Positions 10,001 through 21,049 of a stretch of DNA of 64,000 nucleotides are shown piece after piece. Location: NCBI GenBank assembly GCA_023014485.1, contig JAJOZX010002716.1, positions 57,501-121,500 on the forward strand. Reading direction: 5' to 3'. Source of the DNA: Bathynomus jamesi. Lineage: Eukaryota > Arthropoda > Malacostraca > Isopoda > Cirolanidae. How positions within the stretch are numbered: position 1 is the stretch's first letter; the number at the start of each line of letters is the position of its first letter. The position numbers and the translations under genes were made by a program. The notes under the pieces were generated by a model. It did not search any database. It was not told where the DNA came from and saw only the letters and a list, made by a program, of their open reading frames with translations.

Positions 10001-12140
10001 TTACGAAAGGTTTAGCGTTCTACCCTTCTTATCTAAATCCGTTCTGAAGGAATTCAAAACAGGATCGAGTTGAAAAAGACCTTTGCTTATGTTGAAGTTA
10101 TTTGTAAGTTGGATAATGGCAGACTCAAGAATATTTCTATTTACAATGTTGCTAGAGTGAAACAAAACTGTAGCATTATTCCAATCAATACAGTGGGATA
10201 ACTCTGACAAATAGACAAAAAGGGCACTGGACGACTGTCCTGTTCTAACGGAATATTGATGCTGTTTTATACGTGTGTGCAAATCCTTTCCCGTCTGACC
10301 TATGTAAAAGGAATCACATTGTTTACAACCAATTTTATAGATAATGCCTGAATTATTGGTAGGGCTATTTTTTACTATGATATTTTTCACGATATTGTTA
10401 TATGTAAATACTTCATTAATATCCAAAAGTTTAAGTACATTAGCAATGAGTAAAAAGCCCGGGAAAAATGGAAGTACTAAAATATTTTTTGACAAAGTAC
10501 GAGTGTTATTATTCACACGATAGAAATTTCGTTTTGCCTTGTTGAGACAAGATTCCATAAACGCAGATGGATAACACAGATCACTTCCAATACCGTTGAA
10601 TTTTTCCAATTCGGCATCGATGTATTCCGGACTGGCGATCCTAAGGGCGCGGAGAAACATTGAACAAAAAATGGCCTTCTTAGTGGGGGTGTCATGTCCC
10701 GAGTAAAAGTGTACGTAGAACGAATTGTTTGTTTTTTCCGATAGATACTAAACTTAAAACCTGGGCTTTCCCTATGTACACGCACATCCAAAAACGGGAT
10801 TGAGTTGTCTTGTTCCACTTCTAAAGTAAACTTAATGGGGGGGACTTGATCATTTAACTGAAGGAGGAAGTCATCCAGGTCACGATTCATGGGCCAGATA
10901 CACAAAATATCGTCGACGTACCGCAACCATGGGATGCCAACCCTCAAGATTCTCGGAATGTAAGTAATTTCGAAAAACTCCATATAAATATTCGAGAGGA
11001 GGGCCGACAAGGGATTGCCCATGGCCATCCCAAAAACCTGTTGATAATACTCGTTATTGAAAGTGAATTTACAGTCTTTGATGCAAAGCTTAATAAGTTC
11101 GAAAACAATGTGTGCGCAAGTAGTGGCAGGTCATACTTATGTAATTCTCGGGAGAGAAAGTCAAGCATATCGTCAATCGGCACTTTTGTAAACAATGAAC
11201 AAACGCCAAAACTGATCAATCTAGCGTTGGTTTCAGTACGTGCATTATTCAATTTTTCAGTAAGATCCATGGAATTTTTTACATGTGAATCAGAGATAGT
11301 TCCCAGAATGTGGGACAAGACTTTGACAAGCCATTTGGAGAGTTTATAAGTAATAGAGTCCACCGAGCTAATAATAGGGCGCATAGGATTGCCAGGTTTG
11401 TGGGTTTTAATAAGACCGTAAAGGTAGGGCAGAGAAGGTGAAGTGGACATGAAAAGCAGAATTAAATGATCTTTGAGAATGCGTTTCAAACCACTATTAA
11501 ATGATTTGATGACGTCATCCTGCGGGTTCTTCCTAAGTTTTTTGTATGTGGTGGGGTCCTGGAGAAGCTCGTTCATCTCTCTGATGTAGTCCACTTTGTC
11601 CATAATAACTATGGTGTTAGCCTTGTCTGCTTTAGTAATATGGAGCTCCCCATCTTTTTTTAATTGTGAGAGGCTATTGCGTAAACGCTTAGGAAAGTTA
11701 TCTTCGTAACTACTATTCGCCGCACTATAAACGAGGCCTTTAACTATGTTAAACAAATACTGAGGGAGATTACACTGTTTTTCAAAACAAGCAAGACTGT
11801 AACAAATTTGTAAAGCCGAATATATTTTTACAATAAAAAAGGACATACCATATCCAAGAGCACTTTTTGCATCGTCACTAATGTTGTTCGAAGAAAGGTT
11901 CAAAACACACTTTGAGCTTGCTTTTTTACTCAACTGACTATTTCGATTGAGACTTTTAATTTTAATTTTGCGATCCAAAATGTTACGAAGTGAAGAAGTT
12001 CTCCGACGCAACGCGTTGTACATTTCATCAAACAAAGGTTGGATCCACGGTTGGGGAATAACGGTCACAAAATTACGTTTGGCAATGCTTAAATTTTTGA
12101 AGGCGGACCATTCATTTGATCTTGTGTTGGTTTCGAGCAA
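10001..12140 (-). pseudogene. PLE C reverse transcriptase-endonuclease polyprotein
   Basis: Almost the whole PLE protein in three overlapping frames. 12140-10944: N-terminal domain, fingers (LYGLIKTHKPGNPMRPII) and motif A (LISFGVCSLFTKVPI, with Gly replacing the metal-binding Asp). 11028-10513: motif B (GMAMGNPLSALLSN spanning the frame junction) and motif C WLRYVDDILCIW. 10660-10001: thumb and GIY-YIG endonuclease (IYKIGCKQCDSFYIGQTGKD). Frameshifts near 10990 and 10740 (a T run) and the motif-A change make it inactive. It belongs to the same family as elements D and F, at high identity. Confidence 0.88.
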
Positions 12141-12254
12141 AGTGCTAAAACATCGGTAGTTTTTTCCTTACAAATTTGTATGCTCCTCCCACAATCCTTT
12201 AATGTTTAATTTTTCTTTTTATTTCTCCGTTTATTATATATATATATATATATA

Positions 12255-13647
12255 CAGTGCCCGCGAAAAGTATCCGATCACCCTTGAAATTTGTATTTTT
12301 TACATAAAAAACAATGTTTAAATGTATACTAACCTTATATTAGTATTTTGTCATCTGTCCTTTGGTTTGGATGACTTGTTCTAGACGTTTTGGCATGGAT
12401 TTAATCAAGTTTTGACAAACTTCCACTGATATTTCCTTGCACCATACCTTTTTGATGGCCTCTTGTAATTTTTCGACTGAGCCAGTGTCGTGGCATTCAA
12501 CCTTATTTTTTATTATTAGCCACAGATTTTCTATCGGATTGAGATCTGGACTATTACCAGGGCAATCCAAAATATCAAATTTATTGTCAGTAATCCATTT
12601 TGTCACTATTTTGGCCCTGTGACATGGTGCACCATCATGCATGTATGTTTTTGTCCTTTGGATTGCCATTGCCATTAGAAGTTTATCCTGTAGCATTGCT
12701 AAATACCGTGCACCATTCATAGTTGTGTTCTTCGGAAGAAAATATAAGTTTCCACGCCCATAGTAACCGAAACAACCCCAAACCATCACACTTGGAGGGT
12801 GTTTCATTGTCTTTAGGGTGTATTTAGGGTCCATCCTATTTGAGCCAATAGGCCGGCGAACCTTTTTGGACAACTTCTGAATGTCAAAAATGTCGACTCA
12901 TCGCTAAATAAAACCTTCTTCCAGTCATCAACAGTCCAATGAATGTATTTTTTACAAAATGCGACACGTTTTTTACGCATTTTTTCATTAATGAACGGTT
13001 TCTTAGCAGCATGGCGAGATGGTAATCCGAGTTCTTTTGGAGCCGCTCCTGGATAGTTCGTTCAGAAACACCAGATAACAAATTATTCATATTAAATTTT
13101 ATTTCTTTCGCAGTTATTGTTGGGTTTTTCAATACTAAACGTTTCATAAGTTTGTCTGTTCGCGAATTTGTTTTTCTCGGTCTGCCAGATCGTTTTTTAG
13201 GGACTGGCGTGGTTAGGCCACCATTGTTCTTAGCCCGTGAAACCCATAAATTAACGGTACTTTGGGATATGTTTAATTCCTTAGCTATCTGTCTCTGTGA
13301 TTTCCCACATGCATGCAAAGCAACAATAGCACCTCGACAATCACTCTTAAGTTGTTTTTTAGCACACATTATATATAAATTTTATTTACACCACTTTCTG
13401 TAAAAAAAAAAAAAATATCAAGAAATTTACACAAACAGTGAAATCTGACAAATTTGAGACACAGCCACCCGCAACGAAGGCTACCAGAACACTAATTTGA
13501 GAATGCGTTGGATAGCTCTCATATCAGCGAGCAACCTCAAAGTTACCAGATGTCGCTAGAACAAATAGAAAGTGAATTACGTGTCTCTGAATATTAAGGG
13601 AAAATATTGTATTTTCTTGAGTGATCGGATACTTTTCGCGGGCACTG
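12255..13647 (-). mobile_element. Tc1-like DD34E transposon with perfect 27-bp TIRs
   Basis: The ends are perfect 27-bp inverted repeats starting CAGTGCCCGCGAAAAG and are flanked by TA on both sides (12253-12254 and 13648-13649), the Tc1/mariner target duplication. Length is 1393 bp. It landed in the (TA)n tract of PLE C. Intact ends mean it could still be mobilised in trans even though its own gene is broken. Confidence 0.93.
12340..13369 (-). pseudogene. Tc1-family transposase, frameshifted
   Basis: 13369-12884 encodes the paired-like helix-turn-helix DNA-binding region (RGAIVALHACGKSQRQIAKE, then a GRPRKTNSRT-type AT-hook-like linker). 12873-12340 encodes the catalytic end: MVWGCFGYYGRG, HDGAPCHRA and GNSPDLNPIENLW. 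By my count 34 residues separate the second Asp from the final Glu, the DD34E signature of Tc1. The first Asp lies in an SDES block readable only in a third frame near 12895, so at least two frameshifts (about 13010 and 12880) separate the parts. The full protein would be near the usual 340 residues. Confidence 0.88.
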
Positions 13648-13707
13648 TATATATATATATTTGTTTTCTGTAATCTATATATAGGCTATAATTCTTTATG
13701 TACTTCA

Positions 13708-13747
13708 GTGTTCATGAGGATGTCATTAGACGAAAGCGCTTGAGCAC
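13708..13747 (+). ncRNA. Decayed hammerhead-like motif, right end of PLE C
   Basis: The pairing partners GTGTTC/GAGCAC, GTC/GAC and AGCGCT remain, but the first core base is changed (ATGAGGA for CTGAGGA), predicting loss of cleavage. Confidence 0.65.
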
Positions 13748-13790
13748 CATTGTTTGTTTCCTTTCCTTCGTGGTTTTATTCATCATAAAT

Positions 13791-14331
13791 ATTCATCATA
13801 TCTTCGTAACTACTATTCGCCGCACTATAAACAAGGCCTTTAACTATGTTAAACAAAGACTGAGGGAGATTACACTGTTTTTCAAAACAAGCGAGACTGT
13901 AACAAATTTGTAAAGCCGAATATATTTTAACAATAAAAAAGGACATACCATATCCAAGAGCACTTTTTGCATCGTCACTAATGTTTTTCGAAGAAAGGTT
14001 CAAAACACACTTTGAGCTTGCTTTTTTACTCCACTGACTATTTCGAATGAGACTTTTAATTTTAATTTTGCGATCCAAAATGTTACGAAGTGAAGAAGTT
14101 CTCCGACGCAACTCGTTGTACATTTCATCAAACAAAGGTTGGATCCACGGTTGGGGAATAACGGTCACAAAATTTCGTTTGGCAATGCTTAAATTTTTGA
14201 AGGCGGACCATTCATTTGATCTTGTGTTGGTTTCGAGCAAAGTGCTAAAACATCGGTAGTTTTTTCCTTACAAATTTGTATGCTCCTTCCACAATCCTTT
14301 AATGTTCAATTTTTATTTTTATTTCTCCGTT

Positions 14332-14387
<56 letters not shown>

Positions 14388-14540
14388 GTTTTCTGTAATC
14401 TATATATAGGCTATAACTCTTTATGTACTTCAGTGTTCTTGAGTGTCATTAGACGAAAGCGCTTGAGCACCATTCTTTGTTTCCTTTCCTTCGTGGTTTT
14501 ATTCATCATAAATATTTTTCACGTGTTACTTTCGTGAAAT
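13791..14540 (-). mobile_element. Tandem partial copy of the PLE C 5' region
   Basis: 13799-14340 repeats 11699-12240 almost base for base (minus-strand frame 14240-13776, the N-terminal domain of the PLE protein), followed by the same (TA)n tract and terminal module at 14370-14540, without the Tc1 insertion. It gives the empty-site sequence for the Tc1 element. The hammerhead at 14433-14470 has lost core bases. Tandem truncated copies are characteristic of PLE insertions. Confidence 0.85.
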
Positions 14541-14555
14541 AATTTTCATATACCG

Positions 14556-14603
<48 letters not shown>

Positions 14604-14606
14604 TGT

Positions 14607-14845
14607 GAGGCACCCTTAAATATTAATTGATTTTAATAAGACATTTTTGGTACACGTTTTATATTAATAGGAAAAAAATGCAGGGGTGAGACCCCCAAAT
14701 TTTGGTAGATTGGGTGATTCTTATAAGTATAGGAAAAATTAAATATATTAAATTTTGGGGTTTCACCTCCACATTTTTTTCCTATTAATATAAAACGTGG
14801 ACTAAAAAAGTTTTATTAAAATCAATTAATATTTAAGGGTGCCTC
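14607..14845. repeat. Palindromic foldback MITE, 239 bp
   Basis: Begins GAGGCACCCTTAAATATT and ends with its reverse complement. The inverted homology continues through ATTAATTGATTTTAATA and CCTATTAATATAAAACGT to a small A/T-rich loop, so nearly the whole element is one hairpin with small mismatches. No coding capacity and no clear target duplication, so its superfamily is unassigned. Confidence 0.8.
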
Positions 14846-15951
14846 ATAAGCAACCATCCCTACTAGGCCAAATCTACTATGCTTTCAGTCCGTAAATGTT
14901 TAGTTCAATTCAGTTTCTAATTAATCAGTAGTCAATGTCTATTTTAGTTTATGCTGTTCTTTAACTGCTGTTATTTGCCCTTATAGTGGAACGCTAATAA
15001 AAAATTCGTATATTGATGTTTCAATAATTAACTAAAATTGAGTCCTTGTGCGGCACCAACAAGACAATTTATAATTACTTGAGATTTTGCATATTTTGTT
15101 TTTGTGTCAATTGGATATATTGATGTGGTGAGACGGTGAAATTTGTAATTTAGAAAAATAAGAATCACCCTAATATACATATATATATATATATATTATA
15201 TAATATATATTACAGTATATATATATATACACATACATATATGTATATATATACACACACATGTGTGTATATACACACACACACACATATGTATGTGTAT
15301 GTATACACACACACACACATATGTGTGCATATATATATATATATATGTGTGTGATCAGTCTTTCCTTGTGAACAGACGTATCGAGTGTCCAGTGTTACCA
15401 ACTGAATAAGTGGTTTTCGTTGAAGTGTCTTTAAAAAAAGTGTTTGGTGTATTCTGAAGTAAATTACTTCGTGTTACTAATCATTCAGTAACGAATATAT
15501 TTCATTTATTGACTTTATTCATTACTCTATTATTTGATTAAACCAGGGCTAGTGCACGTGGCTTGTCTCGTTTGTTTTTCGAATCTATTAGGAAACGAGG
15601 TTTCATAAGGTTTAATTTCACTTGTTTGCCGTGTTTGTTTTTCAAATCTATTAGAAAACGAGGTTTCATAAGGTTCATTTTCCCTCTACGGGGATCAAGT
15701 AGGGTGTGGTCACTCACCGTGGGAAAAAGAAAAAAATGAAAGAAAAAAGTCGGTCGAATAGCGGACAGATAAGTTTTATTAATACTTTTCCTTTTACAGA
15801 CTTTCGTCGGTAGCTTAATTAAGTATATATTCATTTAGTATAAATTTGTGTTACAAGAATCTGTTTCTGCATTTCAAGAACATTTTGCGGGTTTGCGCAG
15901 GTGACGGCACAATAAGCACGTGGTAGACCTACTTTTTTTTTAATTAATTAA
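14846..15951. other. No gene; microsatellites and a short direct repeat
   Basis: 15170-15350 is (TA)n/(CA)n. At 15571-15618 and 15633-15680 a 50-bp segment (TTTGTTTTTC.AATCTATTAG, then AACGAGGTTTCATAAGGTT) is repeated at 62-bp spacing. Nothing else is supportable. Confidence 0.6.
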
Positions 15952-16890
15952 TTGCATGGCACCCCCGTCAAGTACTTCCAGTCGCCGCTTACAGTATTTG
16001 CCGCTTACGCGTTTACTTTGGCTAATAATAATGAACAGTTAGTTTGCAGGTGGTGCTCAATCATGGAAGCGCTAAGAAACGAGTTAGAACGTGAGAGGGA
16101 GGCCAGAGTGAGGCTTGAAGAAAAGGTGATGCTCCTGACGGCAAAATTAGTATCCCTTGAGACTTCAGCTAAGAACCCTACTGCCTCAGTTTCTACTAAT
16201 AATATAAATAGTACTAATAGCCCTCTCTCTTCCCCTAGTTCCCAACCCTTCGTTCAGGTGCGTAATGGAGCCCCATTGAGAAAACCTAAGACTTGTCTAC
16301 CAGTAATAACAAACAATAAGTTTTCTGTTTTCTGTTTCGAAGATGCTGATGAACCGGAAATACGACTCGTTGACGATTCCATTGTTCGAGGGCAGCTCGA
16401 GGAATTCTCTGGGAGAAACCTTTGTCGAAGGCGCCGTTGCTGCTACTCTGGTGCAAGGGTGGAGGATATAAATAATAGTATTGACCATTTTACAGACGGA
16501 ACCGCTAAGGACACAACTTATGTTATTCATATCGGTACTATTCACGTTTTAAATTCTAGATCGGAAGAGCTGCTGGCTAGGTACAGGGACTTACAAGAGC
16601 GACTAAAGGAAAAACTAATAAGCTTGTTTTAACAGGTATACTTCCTCAAATTATCCAACGTAGCGATTTCTACAGCAAGGCGACCTGAATTATAATAACC
16701 TAAAGTCTTTTTACCAACAGGAAGGAGCGCATTTTGCGAATTTTTCGGACAATTTCTACTGCAGGAAGGACTTGTTCCTCGGAGATGGACTTCATCTTAA
16801 TGACGTTGGAGCTGCGTGTTTAGGAAGACTTTTTCATAATACTGTCTCTTCTTTTCAGGCTGCTGTAACTCGAACGGTCCCGGCGTAAAT
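15952..16890 (+). pseudogene. LINE ORF1: coiled coil plus SGNH-hydrolase-like domain
   Basis: The likely start is the ATG at 16063, followed by a heptad-like Glu/Leu/Arg segment (ELEREREARVRLEEKVMLL), a Ser/Thr/Asn linker, then a domain starting near 16353 that matches the esterase-type ORF1 of CR1 elements. Its block I reads VDDSIVRG (GDS in active relatives), and a later block HIGTIHV stands where GTNDV is expected. The open frame stops at 16632. Remaining domain sequence, including an HLND-like segment near 16795, continues in other frames to about 16890. The altered catalytic blocks and frameshift make it non-functional. Confidence 0.65.
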
Positions 16891-16939
16891 TCCTCAAATT
16901 TCCTTGCGCTCGCGAAGGTATCGTAATTACAAACAAATT

Positions 16940-18148
16940 GAAGGGTCTATCCTTAAATGCTCGTAGCCTACTAAATAAAATAAACGAATTTTTTTTCTTT
17001 AATTGCTTGTAAAGACTATGATTTAATTGCGATAAATGAATCGTGGTTTAGCACTGAAACACGTGACTTTGTAGGGGAGTATCAAATTAGAGGTTAGGGA
17101 CTTTTTGTTAAAAACAGAAGAGGTAGGTGAGGAGGCGGTGTTATGTTGTATATCAAAGATAATATTACGAACGTTATAAAAGTAAAGCACACAATTCCAG
17201 AACCAATAGTTTGCGGTTATATATAGGCCCCCTAATCAAACAGCTGATACGGACGAAGCGTTATATCGTGAACTAAAGAGAATAATAGGTAGTGAGCAGG
17301 CCTTAGTTATGGGTGACTTTAATTGCGCCAACGTGAATTACGATGCAATGCAGGGTGACGCGGAAGGCAATCGTTTACATAATTTTCTCGAGGATAGCTT
17401 TCTTATTCAAAAGGTTGGGGAACCTACGAGGTTGGACAGTATTTTAGATTTAGTAATAACTACGGATGATAGGCTAATCACGGATCTTCAAGTAATAGAA
17501 CCGTTAAGCAATAGCGATCACAAGATTGTAGAGTTTGTCCTCTCAGTAAGTCACTCGAAACCAGCTAACTCGACTAAAATTCTTAACTTCCAGCATGCAG
17601 ACTTTTGTAAATTTCGAAATGAGTTGTCACACGTCAATTGGGAAAACGTACTGGGGATCTCCAAGACAAAACTAATGTGGGAATCGTTTGAAACAGTATT
17701 TAGGACTATAAATGAAGAATGTATACCGTACAAGATTAAGCGTGCGAAAGTAAACAAGAAGCCCTTGTGGTTTACTTCTAGAGTAGGAGATATTATAAAC
17801 AGTAGAGATAGGGCTTATAGGCTACATAATTGCGATAAAGACAATTTGTGGTTACGAAACAACTACATATCTCTAAGGCGTGAAGCGAAAAGTGTAATAA
17901 AAAAGTCCAAGCGCGAATTTGAAATCTCCATAGCTCGTGACGGTAAAGAAAACCCCAAACGATTTTTTCAATACGTTAACAATAGAAATCCAATAAAAAG
18001 TGTCTTGGGGCCGTTGGAAAATGTTAACGGAGAGCTAGTTTCTGAAAAACAAGGACATGGCTACCTTGCTAAACGAATTTTTTACGTCAGTTTTTACTAT
18101 AGAAGATGTAACGAATATCCATACGGTCATAGACATAATACCTTTTGA
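16940..18148 (+). pseudogene. LINE ORF2 endonuclease domain
   Basis: AP-endonuclease-type domain in pieces: LSLNARSLLNKI near 16945, INESWF near 17030, GGGVMLYIKDN near 17135, then the longer frame from 17309 with MGDFNCANVNY, the LDLVITT block and NSDHKIVEF. Asp and His of the SDH block are present. After the nuclease the frame continues into the linker before RT (KKPLWFTSRV, RRFFQYVN-like). Stops and shifts near 16985, 17095 and 17220 break the N-terminal half. Confidence 0.75.
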
Positions 18149-19239
18149 TAATGGTAATATTTTGGATAATATTGTGGTAAGTGAAGGGGAGGTAATGCGC
18201 TATATTGATAAAATGAAAATGCTTAAATCACCGGGGCCGGATTGCATATATCCCAGACAACTAAAAGAATTAAAAGAAAGCATTGTTGTGCCGCTAACAA
18301 AGATTTTTAATGCGTCTATTTCTGAGGGGTGCGTACCAGATAATTTCAAGTTAGCAAATGTAACACCTATCTTTAAGAAAGGCGATAAAGGTGCGGCAGG
18401 AAATTATAGGCCAATCAGTTTAACGTCTGTTGTAGGTAAGCTACTGGAATCAATAATTAGGGATCGTATAGTCGAACACTTAGAATTGCATAACTTGGTT
18501 AGAAATACGCAGCACGGTTTTAGGCGAAACAAATCTTGCTTAACTAATCTTTTAGAATTTTTTCAAAGCGTCGTTGACGTTTACGATAGCTGTCATCGGG
18601 CGGTTGATGTAGAGGTAAAATCCAGGAAGATCTGAATAAAATCGTTGATTGATCAGTCACATGGCAAATGAGATTTAACGTCGATAAGTGCAAAATTTTA
18701 CATATAGGTTCGTGTAACCGTAATTTTGCGTATAGTAAGTCAGGGAAGGAGTTAGCAAGCGTAGAGCAGGAAAAAGATTTAGGAGTTATAGTCACTAGTG
18801 ATTTAAAAGTGGCGAAACATAGTACAACAGAGGTCAATAAAGCGAACAAAGTGCTAGTTTTTATAGCTCGATATTTTCAGCACAAATTGCGCGATATTAT
18901 TGTTCCTCTTTATAAATCATTAGTTTGACCCCATTTGGAGTACGCGATCAAATTTTGGAATCCGCATATGCGAAAAGATTTTCTGTAGACAAAATCGAAA
19001 GAGTTCAAAAACGAGCAACTAAGATGATTCCGTCGTTTAGGTTGAAGTTGTACGAGGATAGGCTTAAGGAATTAAAATTGACTACACTCGAGACTAGGAG
19101 GCTAAGGGGTGATCTAATCCATGTTTTTAAGATTATGAATGGGTTCGATAACGGAGATAGAGATAGCTTTTTCGAAATATCTCAATATAATAGGACTAGA
19201 AATAACGGGTGTAAGTTGAAAGTAGAAGGTTCGAAATAG
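18057..19239 (+). pseudogene. LINE ORF2 reverse transcriptase lacking its YADD core
   Basis: 18057-18635 encodes RT fingers and early palm: SPGPDCIYPRQL, ANVTPIFKKGDKGAAGNYRP, and RNTQHGFRRNKSCLTNLLEF. The frame then jumps directly to post-catalytic sequence (QEDLNKIVD, then RFNVDKCKILHIG at 18668). About 90 residues containing the F.KAFD and YADD motifs are missing at a junction near 18612-18620. The remaining frames 18668-18928 and 18925-19239 supply the C-terminal RT block with KDLGVIV, ERVQKRATKMIP and LETRRLRGDLI. A stop at 18926-18928 divides them. Confidence 0.85.
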
Positions 19240-19544
19240 CATGTTTAAAAATCGATTAGACGCATATGTTGATAGATTGGGTATAATTTAAGGTGGTAAA
19301 ATTAAGGCCTTGTGGTTAGGAACCCACGTAAAACTGTAGGTCCTCTACGCCACCACGGAGGACATGCACAATACACAATTACGAACACAGTTAGGTAGAC
19401 CAGCCATGAGTGGATCCTAGGGTCGTTTTTGGTCTGAAACATTATAATATATATATATATATATGTAAAGAACGACGCTTGTATAGGAGAATATTCCGCG
19501 AAAGATGAGGAGAGAGAGAGAACGAAACCAATGAAAAAATGAGG

Positions 19545-19615
19545 TAACCACCCGGGAATCGAACCCGGGATCTTCCGATTGCCGGTCAGATATGATAACC
19601 ATTACACAATGGGCC
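19545..19615 (-). repeat. tRNA-like repeat, family A, copy 1
   Basis: Cloverleaf-like: D-arm GTG/CAT, anticodon stem TCTGA/TCGGA around CCGGCAA (GGC at the anticodon; C instead of the near-universal T at position 33), T-arm CCGGG-TTCGATT-CCCGG. The acceptor tip is mismatched. The surrounding unit extends over about 19460-19740. Confidence 0.7.
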
Positions 19616-19873
19616 TCACTCCATCAAATGCCGTAATTCTCCTACATACGCGTAGAAACCAATGCCCGAAGGGGGCACCTCCCGCATGCCGTACATTATA
19701 TACATTTTAACTGCAAACACGCAGTATAATTAACGTAAAGAACGACGCTTGTATAGGAGAATAATCCGCGCAAGATGTATATAATGTATATAATGTACGG
19801 CATGCGGGAGGTGCCCCCTTGGGGCATTGGTTTCTGCGCGTATGTAGGAGAATTACGGCATTTGATGGAGTGA

Positions 19874-19944
19874 TGCCCCTGGTGTAATGGTTATCATATC
19901 TGACCGGCAATCGGAAGATCCCCGGTTCGATTCCCGGGTGGTTA
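19874..19944 (+). repeat. tRNA-like repeat, family A, copy 2
   Basis: Inverted relative to copy 1. Preceded by the TGCCCC-CTT-GGGGCA hairpin (near 19813) and the TATGTAGGAGAATTACGG box, followed by the CTCATTTTTTCATTTG module. Same GGC loop and C33. Confidence 0.7.
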
Positions 19945-20139
19945 CCTCATTTTTTCATTTGTTTCGTTCTCTCTCCTCATCTTTCGCGGAATATTCTCCT
20001 ATACAAGCGTCGTTCTTTACGTTAATTATACTGCGTGCTTGCAGTTAAAATGTATATAATGTACGGCATGCGGGAGGTGCCCCCGTGGGGCATTGGTTTC
20101 TGCGCGTATGTAGGAGAATTACGGCATTTGATGGAGTGA

Positions 20140-20210
20140 GGCCCATGGTGTAATGGTTATCATATCTGACCGGCAATCGGAAGATCCCGGGTTCGATTCC
20201 CGGGTGGTTA
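20140..20210 (+). repeat. tRNA-like repeat, family A, copy 3
   Basis: Tandem with copy 2 at a spacing of about 266 bp, which defines the unit length. The hairpin here is TGCCCC-CGT-GGGGCA. The T-arm is perfect. The acceptor stem pairs only in its inner part. Confidence 0.7.
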
Positions 20211-20383
20211 CCTCATTTTTTCATTTGTTTCGTTCTCTCTCCTCATCTTGCGCGGATTACTCTCCTATACAAGCGTCGTTCTTTACTTTAATTATACTGC
20301 GTGTTTGCAGTTAAAATGTATATATATACAGTATATATATATGTATGATGAATAAAACCACGAAGGAAAGGAAACACAAAATG

Positions 20384-20423
20384 GTGCTCAAGCGCTTTCG
20401 TCTAATGACATCCTCAGGAACAC
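20384..20423 (-). ncRNA. Hammerhead-like motif, left end of PLE D (intact)
   Basis: Helix I GTGTTC/GAGCAC, core CTGAGGA, extra T, helix II GTC-ATTA-GAC, GAAA, loopless palindromic helix III AGCGCT, T at the cleavage position. Identical to the copies at 25254, 45779 and 47588. Confidence 0.78.
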
Positions 20424-20627
20424 TGAAGTACATAAAAAGGTTAAGCCTATATATAGGTTACAGAAAGAAAAAAAAAGAAAAAAATAAATAACATACATAC
20501 ACACACACACACACCTCATTTTTCATTATTTCGTTATCTCTCCTCCTCGTGTGCAGAAACGTTCCTTAATACTTATGTCGTTTCTATTCATATATATATA
20601 TATATACATACATATCTATATATACAA

Positions 20628-20659
<32 letters not shown>

Positions 20660-21049
20660 GCAATAAACAGAGAAGTAAAAATAATAAAAAATTAAAAATT
20701 AAAACCTTAAAGGATTACCAGTGAGGCGTACAGATTTGTAAGGAAAAATATCGATTTTTAGCACAAGATCAAATGGATTATAAAAATACAAAATTATACT
20801 GGAACTCTGCCGGGTTTTAACACAATGCTGCCTATGGTCAGGTTTCGATATATATAAAAAAAAAAATAAAAAATAAAATGCAAATTAAAAGTTAATCGAT
20901 TTTTAGCACAAGATCAAATGGATTATAAAAATACAAATTTATACTGGAACTCTGTCCGGGTTTTAACACACTGCTGCCTATGGTCAGGTTTTGATATATA
21001 TAAAAAAAAATAAAATGCAAATTAAAAGTTAATAAAGTAGAAGACAAGT

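Larger units (their letters stand above)
9542..13790 (-). mobile_element. Penelope-like element C with inverted termini, split by a Tc1 element
   Basis: Leftward PLE body (about 12240 to 9950) bracketed by long terminal inverted repeats: the block at 9542-9825 reappears reverse-complemented at about 12110-12240 plus 13660-13790, the gap being the Tc1-like insertion at 12255-13647. Each terminus carries the hammerhead module and the cap ending GGTTTTATTCATCAT. A (TA)n tract was the target of the Tc1 insertion. Confidence 0.85.
15952..19300 (+). mobile_element. CR1/L2-like non-LTR retrotransposon, internally deleted
   Basis: ORF1 with coiled coil and SGNH-esterase-like domain, then AP-endonuclease, then RT, in the order seen in CR1/L2-group LINEs of invertebrates. 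The RT active-site region is missing and several frameshifts are present. The 3' end is around 19300, after an RT C-terminal segment with the RRATKMIP and ETRRLRGDLI blocks usual in this group. Confidence 0.82.

Noticed and set aside
19545..20210. Functional tRNA-Ala genes
   Set aside because: Acceptor tip mismatched, U33 absent, multicopy inside larger repeat units; treated as tRNA-derived repeats.
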